From positions 248,001 to 312,000 of the forward strand of contig CAWCYZ010000002.1 in assembly GCA_963799925.1 (NCBI GenBank): DNA of 64,000 bases, in the 5' to 3' direction. The notes beneath the pieces were generated by a model, which saw nothing but the letters and a program-made list of their open reading frames with translations, did no database searches and was not told where the DNA came from. Below are positions 54,675 to 63,794 of this stretch, piece by piece. Each line of letters begins with the position of its first letter. The first letter of the stretch is position 1. This stretch comes from DATBQN01 sp963799925. Its GTDB lineage: Bacteria > Acidobacteriota > Thermoanaerobaculia > Multivoradales > UBA5704. The position numbers and the translations under genes were made by a program.

Positions 54675-55802
54675 ATGGCCACCATAAAGCGTGATTACTA
54701 CGAGGTGTTGGAAGTCGCCCGCACGGCGAGCGGGGCGGAGATCAAGGCCTCCTACCGCAAGCTGGCGGTCAAGTACCACCCGGACCGCAACCCCGGCGAC
54801 CGCGAGGCCGAGGAGCGCTTCAAGGAGGCGGCCGAGGCCTACGCGGTGCTGTCGGACGACGACAAGCGGGCGCGCTACGACCGCTTCGGCCACCAGGGGG
54901 TCGCCGGGGCGGCGGGCGCCGGCGGCTTCGACCCGACGATCTTCGCCGACTTCTCGGACATCCTGGGCGACCTCTTCGGCTTCGGCGGAGGAGCGGGAGG
55001 AGGAGGCCGCCGCGGCTCGGCGGTGTCGCGCGGCGCCGACCTGCGCTACGACCTGACCCTCTCCTTCGAGGAGGCGGCCTTCGGCAGCGACACGACGCTG
55101 CGCATCCCGCGCCTCGAGACCTGCGCCGACTGCAAGGGCTCAGGCGCCGCCGACGGCTCCCAGCCGGTCGTCTGCAAGGCCTGCGGCGGGCGCGGCCAGG
55201 TGCGCTTCACCCAGGGCTTCTTCACCGTCGCCAGGACCTGCCCGCAGTGCCAGGGCGAGGGGCGCGTGGTCGAGAAGCCCTGCCCGCGCTGCAAGGGCGC
55301 CGGCCTGGTCGAGAAGGAGCGCAACATCCAGGTGCAGATCCCCCCCGGCGTCGATCACGGGGCGCGGCTGCGCCTCTCCGGCGAGGGCGAGCACGGGCGG
55401 CACGGCGGCCCGCCGGGCGACCTCTACGTGGTGCTGCAGGTGAAGCCGCATGCGAAGTTCCGGCGCGACGGGACGACGGTCCACGGCGCGGTCTCGATCT
55501 CCTACCCGCAGGCGGTCCTGGGGACGACGCTCGACGTCGACACCATCCACGGCACCGCGCCGCTCGACGTGCCGGCCGGCACCGCCCAGGGCAAGAGCTT
55601 CCGCCTGCGCGGCCAGGGCATCCCGCGGCTCGACGGCAGCGGCCGCGGCGACCACGTGGTGACGGTCGAGCTCGAGGTGCCCGAGCCGCGCAAGCTGTCG
55701 GACGAGGAGGTCCAGCTCCTGAGGCGTCTGGCCGAGATCTCCGGGCGGCCGGTCAAGGAAGAGCGGACGCTCGTCGACCGGCTGAAGAACGCCCTGCGCT
55801 AG
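54675..55802 (+). CDS. dnaJ: Chaperone protein DnaJ
   Basis: A 375-residue type I DnaJ. J domain with HPD in VKYHPDRNPGDREAEERFK, a Gly/Phe-rich stretch (FGFGGGAGGGGRRG) and four zinc CxxCxGxG repeats (CADCKGSG, CKACGGRG, CPQCQGEG, CPRCKGAG). The C-terminal substrate domain includes GDLYVVLQVKPHAKFRRDG. It stimulates DnaK ATPase. ATG at 54675 is 68 bp after dnaK; prmA follows after nine bases. Confidence 0.97.
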   Translation: MATIKRDYYEVLEVARTASGAEIKASYRKLAVKYHPDRNPGDREAEERFKEAAEAYAVLSDDDKRARYDRFGHQGVAGAAGAGGFDPTIFADFSDILGDLFGFGGGAGGGGRRGSAVSRGADLRYDLTLSFEEAAFGSDTTLRIPRLETCADCKGSGAADGSQPVVCKACGGRGQVRFTQGFFTVARTCPQCQGEGRVVEKPCPRCKGAGLVEKERNIQVQIPPGVDHGARLRLSGEGEHGRHGGPPGDLYVVLQVKPHAKFRRDGTTVHGAVSISYPQAVLGTTLDVDTIHGTAPLDVPAGTAQGKSFRLRGQGIPRLDGSGRGDHVVTVELEVPEPRKLSDEEVQLLRRLAEISGRPVKEERTLVDRLKNALR

Positions 55803-55811
55803 CGGGACCGC

Positions 55812-56672
55812 GTGCCGCACCTCCGCCGCGCCTTCCTCGTCCCTCCGGAGCTCGAGGAGCCCTTCGCCGCCGAGCTCTGGGCTGCCGGGACGCTCGGCGT
55901 CGAGATGCGCCCGGGCCCCGACGGCGAGGTGCGGATCGACGCCTACTTCCCCCTCGACGCCCCGGCGATCGACCTCGCCGGCTGGCGGCACGTCGAGGCC
56001 GCCGGCGAGGAGACGATCCCCGAGACCGACTGGTTCGCCGCCTACCGCGAGCAGGCGAAGCCGTTCGCGGTGGGCAGGACGCTCTACGTCGATCCGCGCG
56101 AGCCGGAGGAGGGGCCGGCGCCGCCGCCGGCCGGCCGGCGGCTCCTGCGCCTGCCGGCGCGCGGCGCCTTCGGCATCGGCAGCCACGAGTCCACCCGGCT
56201 GGCGCTCGAGCTCCTGGAGGACCTCGGCGCCGGCGAGCTGGCCGGGCTCGACGTCCTCGACGTCGGCACCGGCACCGGCATCCTCGCCTTCATGGCCCTC
56301 GCCGGCGGCGCGCGGCGGGCGGTCGCCTACGACAGCGACCCCGCCGCGCCCTTCTACGCGCGCGACAACGCGCGGCTGAACGACCTCGCGCCGCGGCTCT
56401 TCGCCGGCTCGGTCGGCGCCCTCGCCCCAGCCGCCCGCTTCGGCCTGGCGCTCGTCAACGTCGTCCCCGAGCAGATCCTGCCGGACCTGCCCGCGATCGC
56501 GGCGCACCTCGCGCCCGGCGGCGCCATGATCCTCTCCGGCATCCTCGTCGAGCGCGGCGGCGAGATGCTCGCCGCCGCCGCCGCCCTCGGCTTCGCCGAG
56601 CGCTCGCGGCGCATCGACGGCGAGTGGATCGCCTTTCACGTCGTCCAGGGCGGGCGGCGCCGGCCGGCATGA
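55812..56672 (+). CDS. prmA: Ribosomal protein L11 methyltransferase
   Basis: A 286-residue SAM-dependent methyltransferase of the PrmA type. The SAM site is LDVLDVGTGTGILAFMALAGG, preceded by LPARGAFGIGSHESTRLALELLEDL. LVNVVPEQILPDL replaces the usual NILA segment, so its exact target is less sure than its fold. It has a shorter N-terminal substrate domain than E. coli PrmA but is in the standard dnaJ-prmA-rsmE order. The start is GTG at 55812. Confidence 0.9.
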   Translation: MPHLRRAFLVPPELEEPFAAELWAAGTLGVEMRPGPDGEVRIDAYFPLDAPAIDLAGWRHVEAAGEETIPETDWFAAYREQAKPFAVGRTLYVDPREPEEGPAPPPAGRRLLRLPARGAFGIGSHESTRLALELLEDLGAGELAGLDVLDVGTGTGILAFMALAGGARRAVAYDSDPAAPFYARDNARLNDLAPRLFAGSVGALAPAARFGLALVNVVPEQILPDLPAIAAHLAPGGAMILSGILVERGGEMLAAAAALGFAERSRRIDGEWIAFHVVQGGRRRPA

Positions 56673-57388
56673 CCGTCACCCTGCTGGTCGAGCCGGCGCG
56701 CTGGGACGGTCTTGAGGTCGAGGTCGCGGGGGACGCCTACCGGCACCTCTTCCGCGCCCGGCGCCTCGCCGCCGGCGAGCGCCTGCGGGTGGTCGACGGC
56801 CGCGGGCGGGCGCGCTGGGGCGAGGTCGCATCGGTCGAGCGCGCGCGGGCGATCGTCCGCCTGGGCGAGGGGGCGCCGAGCCGCGAGCCGGGGATGCGCC
56901 TCGAGCTGCTGGTCACGACCCTGCGGCCCGAGCGCGCCGCGTGGCTGGTCGAGAAGGCGACCGAGGTGGGGGCCTCCGCCATCCGCTTCCTCCACAGCGA
57001 GCGCGCCCCCCGCACCTTCGGGGCCGGCGCCCTCGCGCGCCTGCGGCGGGTCGCCGCCGGCGCCGTCGAGCAGTGCGGGCGCGCCCTCTGCCCCGAGGTC
57101 AGCGGCGTCCACGAGTGGGGGGAGCTCGCGGCGCTCACCGCGGGGATCCCCCGCCGCCTCGTCCTCGCTGCCGGGACGGCCGAGGCCGGCCCGCCGGCGG
57201 GCCGGGAGACGACCGCCCTCCTCGTCGGCCCCGAGGGCGGGTTCAGCGATCCCGAGCGGCGGCAGCTCCTCGCCGCCGGCTGGACGGCCGTCGGCCTGGG
57301 TCCACGGATCCTGCGGACGGAGACCGCCGCGCTGGCGGGGGCGGCGGGATGCCTGGGGATCTACGGCGAGGCGGCCGCCTTGGTCTAG
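56669..57388 (+). CDS. rsmE: 16S rRNA (uracil(1498)-N(3))-methyltransferase
   Basis: A 239-residue SPOUT enzyme. PUA-like N-terminal domain (HLFRARRLAAGERLRVVDGRGRARWGEV) and knotted SPOUT domain with ERAAWLVEKATEVGASAIRFLHSERAPR, AVEQCGRALCPEV, LLVGPEGGFSDPERRQL and LGPRILRTETAALA. It methylates U1498 of 16S rRNA. ATG at 56669 overlaps the prmA stop as ATGA. Confidence 0.96.
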   Translation: MTVTLLVEPARWDGLEVEVAGDAYRHLFRARRLAAGERLRVVDGRGRARWGEVASVERARAIVRLGEGAPSREPGMRLELLVTTLRPERAAWLVEKATEVGASAIRFLHSERAPRTFGAGALARLRRVAAGAVEQCGRALCPEVSGVHEWGELAALTAGIPRRLVLAAGTAEAGPPAGRETTALLVGPEGGFSDPERRQLLAAGWTAVGLGPRILRTETAALAGAAGCLGIYGEAAALV

Positions 57389-57494
57389 GCGCTCTCCGCT
57401 TCGGCCCCGCACCGCAGTGGACACCGGCCCGCCCAGCCGCTAGCATCCCCTCGTCGTCTTCACTTTCCCTCTACCCCTCTACAAGGAGGGCCGC

Positions 57495-58451
57495 TTGAGC
57501 AGAGAGCTCTATCCCGAGGTCCGTTGGATCTGGATGAACGGCCGTCTCGTCGAGTTCGAGAAGGCCACGGTCCACGTGATGTCCCACGCGCTCCACTACG
57601 GCTCGGGGGTGTTCGAGGGCATCCGCGCCTACGACACGCCGGGGGGCGCGGCGGTCTTCCGCCTGCGCGAGCACGTCAAGCGCCTCTACAACTCGGCGAA
57701 GATCTACCGCATGGAGCTCCCCATCCCCGAGGCGGAGCTCGCCGGCGCGGTGCTCGACATCATCCGCGCCAACGAGTTCGGCGCCTGCTACATCCGGCCG
57801 CTCGTCTACCGCGGCTTCGGGCCGATGGGGGTCAACCCCCTGCCCTCGCCGGTCGAGATCGCGATCGCCGCCTGGCCCTGGGGACGCTACCTGGGCGAGG
57901 AGGCGATCGAGCGCGGCGTCGAGGTCTGCGTCTCCTCGTGGCGGCGCGCCGCCCCCTCGACCTTCCCGATGAGCGCCAAGGCGACCGGCAACTACCTGAA
58001 CGCCCAGCTCATCAAGATGGAAGCCCTGGCGAACGGCTACGTCGAGGGCATCGGCCTCGACATCCACGGCAACGTCAGCGAGGGCTCGGGCGAGAACCTC
58101 TTCCTGGTCAAGGACGGGACGCTGATCACCCCGGACATCGCCTCCTCGCTCCTCTCCGGCATCACCCGCGACGCGGTGATGCAGCTCGCCCGCGGCGCCG
58201 GGATCGAGGTGCGCGAGCAGCACGTCCCGCGCGGCCTGCTCTACACCTGCGACGAGCTGTTCTTCACCGGCACCGCGGCCGAGATCACGCCCATCCGCTC
58301 CGTCGACCGCATCCCGGTGGGCGACGGGCGGCCGGGCGAGATCACCCGGCGGATGATCGGCGACTTCCACCAGGTGGTCACCGGCATGGTCGAGGACCGC
58401 CACGGGTGGCTGACGCCGGTCGGCGTGCCGGTCGCCCGCGAAGCGTCGTAA
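57495..58451 (+). CDS. ilvE: Branched-chain amino acid aminotransferase
   Basis: A 318-residue fold-IV PLP enzyme. WIWMNGRLVEFEKATVHVMSHALHYGSGVFEGIRAYD is the typical start. The PLP lysine lies in MSAKATGNYLNAQLIKMEA, GLDIHGNVSEGSGENLFLVKDG follows, and CDELFFTGTAAEITPIRSVD is near the end. It interconverts branched-chain amino acids and 2-oxo acids. The start is TTG at 57495 with AAGGAGGG eight bases upstream. Confidence 0.95.
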   Translation: MSRELYPEVRWIWMNGRLVEFEKATVHVMSHALHYGSGVFEGIRAYDTPGGAAVFRLREHVKRLYNSAKIYRMELPIPEAELAGAVLDIIRANEFGACYIRPLVYRGFGPMGVNPLPSPVEIAIAAWPWGRYLGEEAIERGVEVCVSSWRRAAPSTFPMSAKATGNYLNAQLIKMEALANGYVEGIGLDIHGNVSEGSGENLFLVKDGTLITPDIASSLLSGITRDAVMQLARGAGIEVREQHVPRGLLYTCDELFFTGTAAEITPIRSVDRIPVGDGRPGEITRRMIGDFHQVVTGMVEDRHGWLTPVGVPVAREAS

Positions 58452-58474
58452 ACGTCCGGGAGCGGGGTGATCCG

Positions 58475-59644
58475 ATGAACATCAACGACCTCCTGAAGAT
58501 CGCCGTCGAGCGCAAGTCCTCGGACCTCCACCTCAAGGTGGGGAGCCATCCGGTGATCCGCGTCGACGGCGACCTCATCCCGCTGGCCGAGCTCAAGCGC
58601 CTCATGCAGGAGGACACCATCGCCATGGCGTTCTCGATCATGAACGCGCGCCAGAAGCAGCGCTTCAAGGAGGAGTACGAGATCGACATCGCCTACTCCG
58701 TCCCCGGCCTCGGCCGCTTCCGCTGCAACGTCTTCCAGCAGCGCGGCGCGGTGGGCCTGGTGCTCCGCGTCATCCCGGCGCGCATCCAGAGCATCCGCGA
58801 GCTGATGCTGCCGCCGGTGCTCGAGAAGCTCTGCGAGGAGCGGCGCGGCTTGATCCTCTGCACCGGGACGACCGGCTCCGGCAAGTCGACGACGTTGGCG
58901 GCGCTCATCGACTACATCAACTCGTCGCGCACCGAGCACGTGATGACGATCGAGGACCCGATCGAGTTCCTCCACCGCGACAAGAAGTCGATCGTCAACC
59001 AGCGCGAGATCGACGTCGACACCCGCGCCTTCTCGCCCGCCCTGCGCTCGGCGCTGCGCCAGGACCCCGACGTCATCCTGGTCGGCGAGATGCGCGACTA
59101 CGAGACGATCGAGACGGCGCTCCTCGCCGCCGAGACCGGCCACCTCGTCTTCTCGACCCTCCACACCCTGGACGCCACCGAGACCATCAACCGCATCATC
59201 TCGGTCTTCCCGCCGCACCACCAGAAGCAGATCCGCATCCAGCTCGGCCAGGTGCTGAAGGCGGTCGTCTCGCTGCGCCTGCTGCCGCGCGCCGACGGCA
59301 TCGGCCGCGTGCCGGCCGTCGAGGTGCTGATCTCGACCCCGTACATCCGCGACTGCATCGAGAACAAGGAGAAGACCAAGTACATCCGCGAGCAGATCGC
59401 GCTCGGCACCAGCCAGTACGGGATGCAGACCTTCGACCAGTCGCTCTTCCAGCTCTACAAGAGCGGCCTCATCACCTTGGACGAGGCTCTCCGCCGGGCG
59501 TCGAACCCGGACGAGTTCAAGCTCAAGATCCAGGGCGTCCAGTTCACCGCCGACGTGGCGCGCGAGCAGATGGAAGAGTCCCTCGAGCTCGGCAACGAGT
59601 CGGACATCATGGCCGAGTCGCCGTTCGAGCTGGACGGGCATTAG
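58475..59644 (+). CDS. pilT: Type IV pilus retraction ATPase PilT
   Basis: A 389-residue secretion-type ATPase that disassembles pili during twitching. The N-terminal domain has SSDLHLKVGSHPVIRVDGDL. Walker A is GTTGSGKSTTLAALIDYIN, with an Asp box (MTIEDPIEFLH), Walker B (LRQDPDVILVGEMRD) and His box (TGHLVFSTLHTLDATETINRI) intact. The AIRNLIRE-type tail of some PilTs is not obvious, so PilU or PilB-like names are less likely but possible. ATG at 58475 is 23 bases after ilvE. Confidence 0.93.
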   Translation: MNINDLLKIAVERKSSDLHLKVGSHPVIRVDGDLIPLAELKRLMQEDTIAMAFSIMNARQKQRFKEEYEIDIAYSVPGLGRFRCNVFQQRGAVGLVLRVIPARIQSIRELMLPPVLEKLCEERRGLILCTGTTGSGKSTTLAALIDYINSSRTEHVMTIEDPIEFLHRDKKSIVNQREIDVDTRAFSPALRSALRQDPDVILVGEMRDYETIETALLAAETGHLVFSTLHTLDATETINRIISVFPPHHQKQIRIQLGQVLKAVVSLRLLPRADGIGRVPAVEVLISTPYIRDCIENKEKTKYIREQIALGTSQYGMQTFDQSLFQLYKSGLITLDEALRRASNPDEFKLKIQGVQFTADVAREQMEESLELGNESDIMAESPFELDGH

Positions 59645-59687
59645 GCAGGCGCTATTTCCCGAGGAGGGCTTCGCGAGGCGCAGCACC

Positions 59688-59716
59688 TTGACCGCCAACT
59701 CTGGCGCTGATATCGT
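59688..59716 (+). promoter_or_regulatory. Promoter candidate for the DUF3800 gene
   Basis: TTGACC at 59688-59693, a 17-bp spacer and TATCGT at 59711-59716 lie in an AT-richer island about 90 bp before the DUF3800 start. Confidence 0.5.
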
Positions 59717-59802
59717 TTAAACGTACCTGGCAGGTCTCCCTTTTTTGGAGCCGTGGCTCATCGAGCCGTCAGGTGCCTTTTTTATTTTCAGAGGAACTTT
59801 CC

Positions 59803-60591
59803 TTGTATCTCCTCTATCTCGACGAGTCTGGGAACCCAGACGATCCGGCCGATAGGCACTTCGTTCTCGCCGGCGCCGCTGTTCACGAGCGCTATACCTA
59901 TTGGTTGTCGAAAGAGATCGAGGCGCTTCAAGCCAAGTACTTTCCCGGCTCGCCGCCCGTCACCTTTCATGCGACGGATATCCGCGGCGGGAAAGGCTTC
60001 TGGCGCAACGTCGACAAGGCAACCCGCGATCGGTTGCTGCTCGACATCGCGAGGAAGATCGAGAACGCCGGACCGCAGGTGTGCCTGTTCGCCGCTGCAA
60101 TCGAGAAGGACGACACCACCTATGGCGAGTTAGCCATCCGCCACGGCTTGGAGGAGGTCTGCGGTCGGTTCGACATCCTGTTGAAGCGGCAGTTCCACGA
60201 CAACAAGGACCCTCAGCGCGGTTTGCTCGTGCTCTCAGAGAGTTCCTATAAGAAAAATGCGAAGGTATGGGTCCGCGAGTTCAAGGAGCTTGGGACCAGG
60301 CTCGGAGCGCTGACGAACCTCGCCGACATACCCTACTTCGCGTTTGCCTCTGAAAGCCGAATGCTCCAAGTGGCGGACTTCATAGCCCATGCCGTATTCC
60401 TACTCTACGAGCGACGCAACCCGAGCCTCTTCGCACCGCTGTGCTCGAAATTCGATCAGAAGGACGGCATACTCCACGGGCTGGTCCACGTCGGGCGATC
60501 AAGAGGACCATCCTGCGAATGCCCGCGTTGTTGCAGCTCTCGTACTCCGAGCAGACCCAGTCCCTGGCTCACAGCGCCATTCGGTTCATAA
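59803..60591 (+). CDS. DUF3800 domain-containing protein
   Basis: A 262-residue DUF3800 protein: YLLYLDESGNPDD at the start, the VTFHATDIRGGKGFW segment, LVLSESSYKKN and MLQVADFIAHAVFLLYERRN. Conserved acidic residues (LDESG and ADFI) suggest a metal-dependent enzyme, but the function is unknown. The start is TTG at 59803, seven bases after GAGGA; a GTG at 59773 gives ten more residues. The C-terminus has a CECPRCC cluster. Composition is less GC-rich than pilT and recX around it, consistent with insertion. Genes of this family are common in mobile or defence regions. Confidence 0.85.
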   Translation: MYLLYLDESGNPDDPADRHFVLAGAAVHERYTYWLSKEIEALQAKYFPGSPPVTFHATDIRGGKGFWRNVDKATRDRLLLDIARKIENAGPQVCLFAAAIEKDDTTYGELAIRHGLEEVCGRFDILLKRQFHDNKDPQRGLLVLSESSYKKNAKVWVREFKELGTRLGALTNLADIPYFAFASESRMLQVADFIAHAVFLLYERRNPSLFAPLCSKFDQKDGILHGLVHVGRSRGPSCECPRCCSSRTPSRPSPWLTAPFGS

Positions 60592-60596
60592 AAAGC

Positions 60597-61079
60597 GTGA
60601 GCGAGTCTTTGAAGCCCACCTGCTACGCGCAGGCGGTACGCCTGCTGGCGACGCGCGCCCACTTCCGCGCCGAGCTGCGCACCAAGCTCGCCCAGCGCGG
60701 CTATCCCAACGACGAGATCGCCGCGGCGCTCGAGCGGCTCGCCGGCGAGGGCTACCTCGACGACCGCAAGGCCGCGGCCGAGTTCGTCGCCGGGCGGCTC
60801 GCCAAGGGCGCCCTCGGCCGGCCGCGCCTGCGCGCCGAGCTCCAGGCCCGCGGCGCCGAGCGCGCGGCGATCGACGAGGCCCTCGCCGCCCTTCCGGACG
60901 ACGATCTGCCGGCGGCCCGCGAGGCCGCCGCGCGCTTCAGCCGGAGCGGGCGCAGCGGCCCTACGGCGGCCGCCGCGCTCGCCCGGCACCTCGCCCGCAA
61001 GGGCTTCTCGCGGCGTGCTATCGTCGCCCTTTTGAGAGAGACGGGGAGCGCGGACGGCCTCCCCCCTGACGACGACTGA
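60597..61079 (+). CDS. recX: Regulatory protein RecX
   Basis: About 160 residues from GTG 60597 (TTG 60609 is close). RecX modulates RecA filaments. The repeated three-helix units are visible: AVRLLATRAHFRAELRTKLAQRGYPNDEIAAALERLAGEGYLDDRK, then the later LARHLARKGFSRRAIVALLRE. recA is not next to it in this window. The DUF3800 gene ends six bases before the start, so the natural recX promoter may have been displaced. It is followed 36 bp later by alaS. Confidence 0.85.
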   Translation: MSESLKPTCYAQAVRLLATRAHFRAELRTKLAQRGYPNDEIAAALERLAGEGYLDDRKAAAEFVAGRLAKGALGRPRLRAELQARGAERAAIDEALAALPDDDLPAAREAAARFSRSGRSGPTAAAALARHLARKGFSRRAIVALLRETGSADGLPPDDD

Positions 61080-61115
61080 CGCGCGGGAACTGGCTCTCTC
61101 GGAAGCGAATCCGCC

Positions 61116-63794
61116 ATGAAGAGCACCGACGTCCGAGCGAGCTTCGTCGACTTCTTCGCCCAGCACGGGCACCGCCCCTACCCGAGCGCGCCGCTGGTGC
61201 CGCACGGCGATCCGACGCTCCTCTTCACCAACGCCGGCATGGTCCCCTTCAAGGGGATCTTCCAGGGCGCCGAGCCGCGCGAGGTGCCGCGCGCCGTCTC
61301 CGTCCAGAAGTGCATGCGCGTCTCCGGCAAGCACAACGATCTCGAGAACGTCGGCCCCAGCCCGCGCCACCACACCTTCTTCGAGATGCTGGGCAATTTC
61401 TCCTTTGGCGACTACTTCAAGGAGGAGGCGATCCGCTTCGCCTGGGAGCTGGTGACCGAGGCCTGGGGGCTCGCGCCCGCGGTCCTCTCGGCGACGGTCT
61501 ACGAGGAGGACGACGAGGCGCACGACCTGTGGGCCCGGCTGACGGCGATCCCCCGCGAGCGCATCCACCGCCGCGGCAAGGCCGACAACTTCTGGGCGAT
61601 GGGCGAGACCGGCCCCTGCGGCCCCTGCTCCGAGGTCTTCGTCGACCAGTATCCCGACCGGCCGGCGGTCGGCTGGGACGAGGGGACCGACTCCGGCCGC
61701 TATCTCGAGATCTGGAACCTCGTCTTCATGCAGTTCGACCGCGGCGAGCAGGGCCTTCTCACGCCGCTCCCCAAGCCTTCGATCGACACCGGCTCCGGCC
61801 TCGAGCGGGTGACGGCGGTCCTCGCCGGCGTCCACTCGAACTACGACACCGACCTCTTCCGTCCCCTCCTCGAGGCCGCGGCGGCGCTCGCCAAGACCGC
61901 CTACGGCCGCGACGCCGAGCGCGACGTCTCCCTGCGAGTCATCGCCGACCACCTGCGCGCCGTCACCTTCCTGCTCGCCGACGGCGTCATCCCGGGCAAC
62001 GAGGGGCGCGGCTACGTGCTGCGCCGCATCCTCCGCCGCGCCGTGCGCCACGGCATGCGCCTGGGGTTCGAGGAGCCGTTCCTCCATCGCCTGGTGCCGG
62101 TGCTCGGCGAGGTCATGGGGACGACGTACCGCGAGCTCGCCGCCACCCGCCAGGCCTCGGTCGCGACCATCCAGGCGGAGGAGGAGAAGTTCCTGGGGAC
62201 CGTCGCCGCCGGCGCCCGCCAGGTGCAGGAGGAGGTCGAGCGGCTGCGCCGCCTGGGGCAGAGCATCCTCCCCGGCGCCATGGTGTTCCGGCTCTACGAC
62301 ACCTATGGCCTGCCGATCGAGGTGATCCGCGAGATCGCCGAGGAGGAGCGCTTCGGCATCGACGACGCCGGCTTCGAGGCGGCGCTCGGCGAGCAGCGCG
62401 CGCAGTCGCGGCGGGCGACCAAGGAGGTGCAGAACAAGCTCGCGGCTCTGCGCGAGGAGATCCGCGGCCACGCCGAGATCCCGGAGACGCGCTTCGAGGG
62501 CTACGACGCGACCGAGCTCGGCAACGCCGAGGTGGTGCGCCTGGCGACCTGGAAGGACGGCGTTCCGCTGCGCGTCGCCGAGCTCGCGACGGGCGAGCAC
62601 GGCGTCGTGGTCTTGAACCAGACCGTCTTCTACGCCGAGTCGGGCGGCCAGGTGGGCGACGCCGGCGAGATCCTCTGGGAGGGTGGCGGCCGGGCGCGGG
62701 TGACCGACACCCAGAAGGACGCCTCCGGCGTCTACTTCCACTTCGCCGAGGTGCTCGCGGGCCGGCTCGCGCGCCACACGCGGGTGGCGCTCAAGGTCGA
62801 CCACGAGGCGCGGGTGGCGGCGGAGCGCAACCACACCGCGACCCACCTGCTCCATGCGGCGCTCCGCCAGGTGCTGGGCAAGAGCGTGCGCCAGGCGGGC
62901 TCGCTCGTCGCGCCGGGGCGGCTGCGCTTCGACTTCACCTTCCACCGCGGCATGTTCCCGCACGAGCAGCGCGAGGCCGAGGACCTGGTCAACGAGTGGA
63001 TCCGCCGCGCCGTGCCGACCGAGTTCCGCTGGCGCAGCTACCAGGAGGCGGTCGCCGCCGGCGCCATGGCTCTCTTCGGCGAGAAGTACGGCGAGCGGGT
63101 GCGGACGGTCGATGTGCCGGGCTTCAGCCTCGAGCTGTGCGGCGGCTGCCATGTGCGCAACACCGGCCAGATCGGCCTCTTCCTGATCGAGTCCGAGCGC
63201 GGCATCGCCTCGGGCGTCCGCCGCATCGAGGCCCTGACCGGCGCCAACGCGCTCGCCGCCACGCGGCGCGAGCGCGAGAACCTGCAGGCGATCGTCGCCG
63301 CCCTGGGGATCAAGACCGCCGACCCCGACCAGCAGCGCGAGCGCGCGGCGCAGATCGCCGCCCGCCAGGGCGCCCTCGAGGACGAGGTGAAGAAGCTCCG
63401 CCTGACCCTCGCGACCGGCGCCGCCGCCTCCTCCGCCGGTGCCGGCGACGGCGAGATGCTGATCGACGGCATCAAGGTGCTGGCGCGCGAGGTGCCGCCG
63501 GCGCCGGCGACCGAGCTGCGGGACATCGCCGACGCCCTGCGCTCGAAGCTCGGCTCGGGCGTCGTCGTCATCGGCAGCCGCGGCGACGGCAACGTCAGCC
63601 TGGTGGCCGCGGTGACCAAGGACCTGACCGCCCGCGTCAAGGCCGGCGAGCTGGTCAAGCGCCTCTCCGCCGTCGTCGGCGGAGCCGGCGGCGGCCGTCC
63701 CGACTTCGCCCAGGCCGGCGGCAAGCTCCCCGAGAAGCTCCCCGACGCCCTCGCCGCCGTCGAGCAGGCGGTGCGCGAGCAGATCGGGAAGTAA
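61116..63794 (+). CDS. alaS: Alanine--tRNA ligase
   Basis: A full-length 892-residue AlaRS. Aminoacylation core: FVDFFAQHGHRPYPSAPLVPHGDPTLLFTNAGMVPFK and MGETGPCGPCSEVF. The editing domain has HTATHLLHAALRQVLG and CGGCHVRNTGQIG with zinc-binding residues. The oligomerisation C-Ala domain ends DFAQAGGKLPEKLPDALAAVEQAV. ATG at 61116. recX-alaS is a common order. Confidence 0.96.
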   Translation: MKSTDVRASFVDFFAQHGHRPYPSAPLVPHGDPTLLFTNAGMVPFKGIFQGAEPREVPRAVSVQKCMRVSGKHNDLENVGPSPRHHTFFEMLGNFSFGDYFKEEAIRFAWELVTEAWGLAPAVLSATVYEEDDEAHDLWARLTAIPRERIHRRGKADNFWAMGETGPCGPCSEVFVDQYPDRPAVGWDEGTDSGRYLEIWNLVFMQFDRGEQGLLTPLPKPSIDTGSGLERVTAVLAGVHSNYDTDLFRPLLEAAAALAKTAYGRDAERDVSLRVIADHLRAVTFLLADGVIPGNEGRGYVLRRILRRAVRHGMRLGFEEPFLHRLVPVLGEVMGTTYRELAATRQASVATIQAEEEKFLGTVAAGARQVQEEVERLRRLGQSILPGAMVFRLYDTYGLPIEVIREIAEEERFGIDDAGFEAALGEQRAQSRRATKEVQNKLAALREEIRGHAEIPETRFEGYDATELGNAEVVRLATWKDGVPLRVAELATGEHGVVVLNQTVFYAESGGQVGDAGEILWEGGGRARVTDTQKDASGVYFHFAEVLAGRLARHTRVALKVDHEARVAAERNHTATHLLHAALRQVLGKSVRQAGSLVAPGRLRFDFTFHRGMFPHEQREAEDLVNEWIRRAVPTEFRWRSYQEAVAAGAMALFGEKYGERVRTVDVPGFSLELCGGCHVRNTGQIGLFLIESERGIASGVRRIEALTGANALAATRRERENLQAIVAALGIKTADPDQQRERAAQIAARQGALEDEVKKLRLTLATGAAASSAGAGDGEMLIDGIKVLAREVPPAPATELRDIADALRSKLGSGVVVIGSRGDGNVSLVAAVTKDLTARVKAGELVKRLSAVVGGAGGGRPDFAQAGGKLPEKLPDALAAVEQAVREQIGK

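Noticed and set aside
60900..61115. T-box leader before alaS
   Set aside because: The gap to recX is only 36 bp and no T-box sequence is visible.
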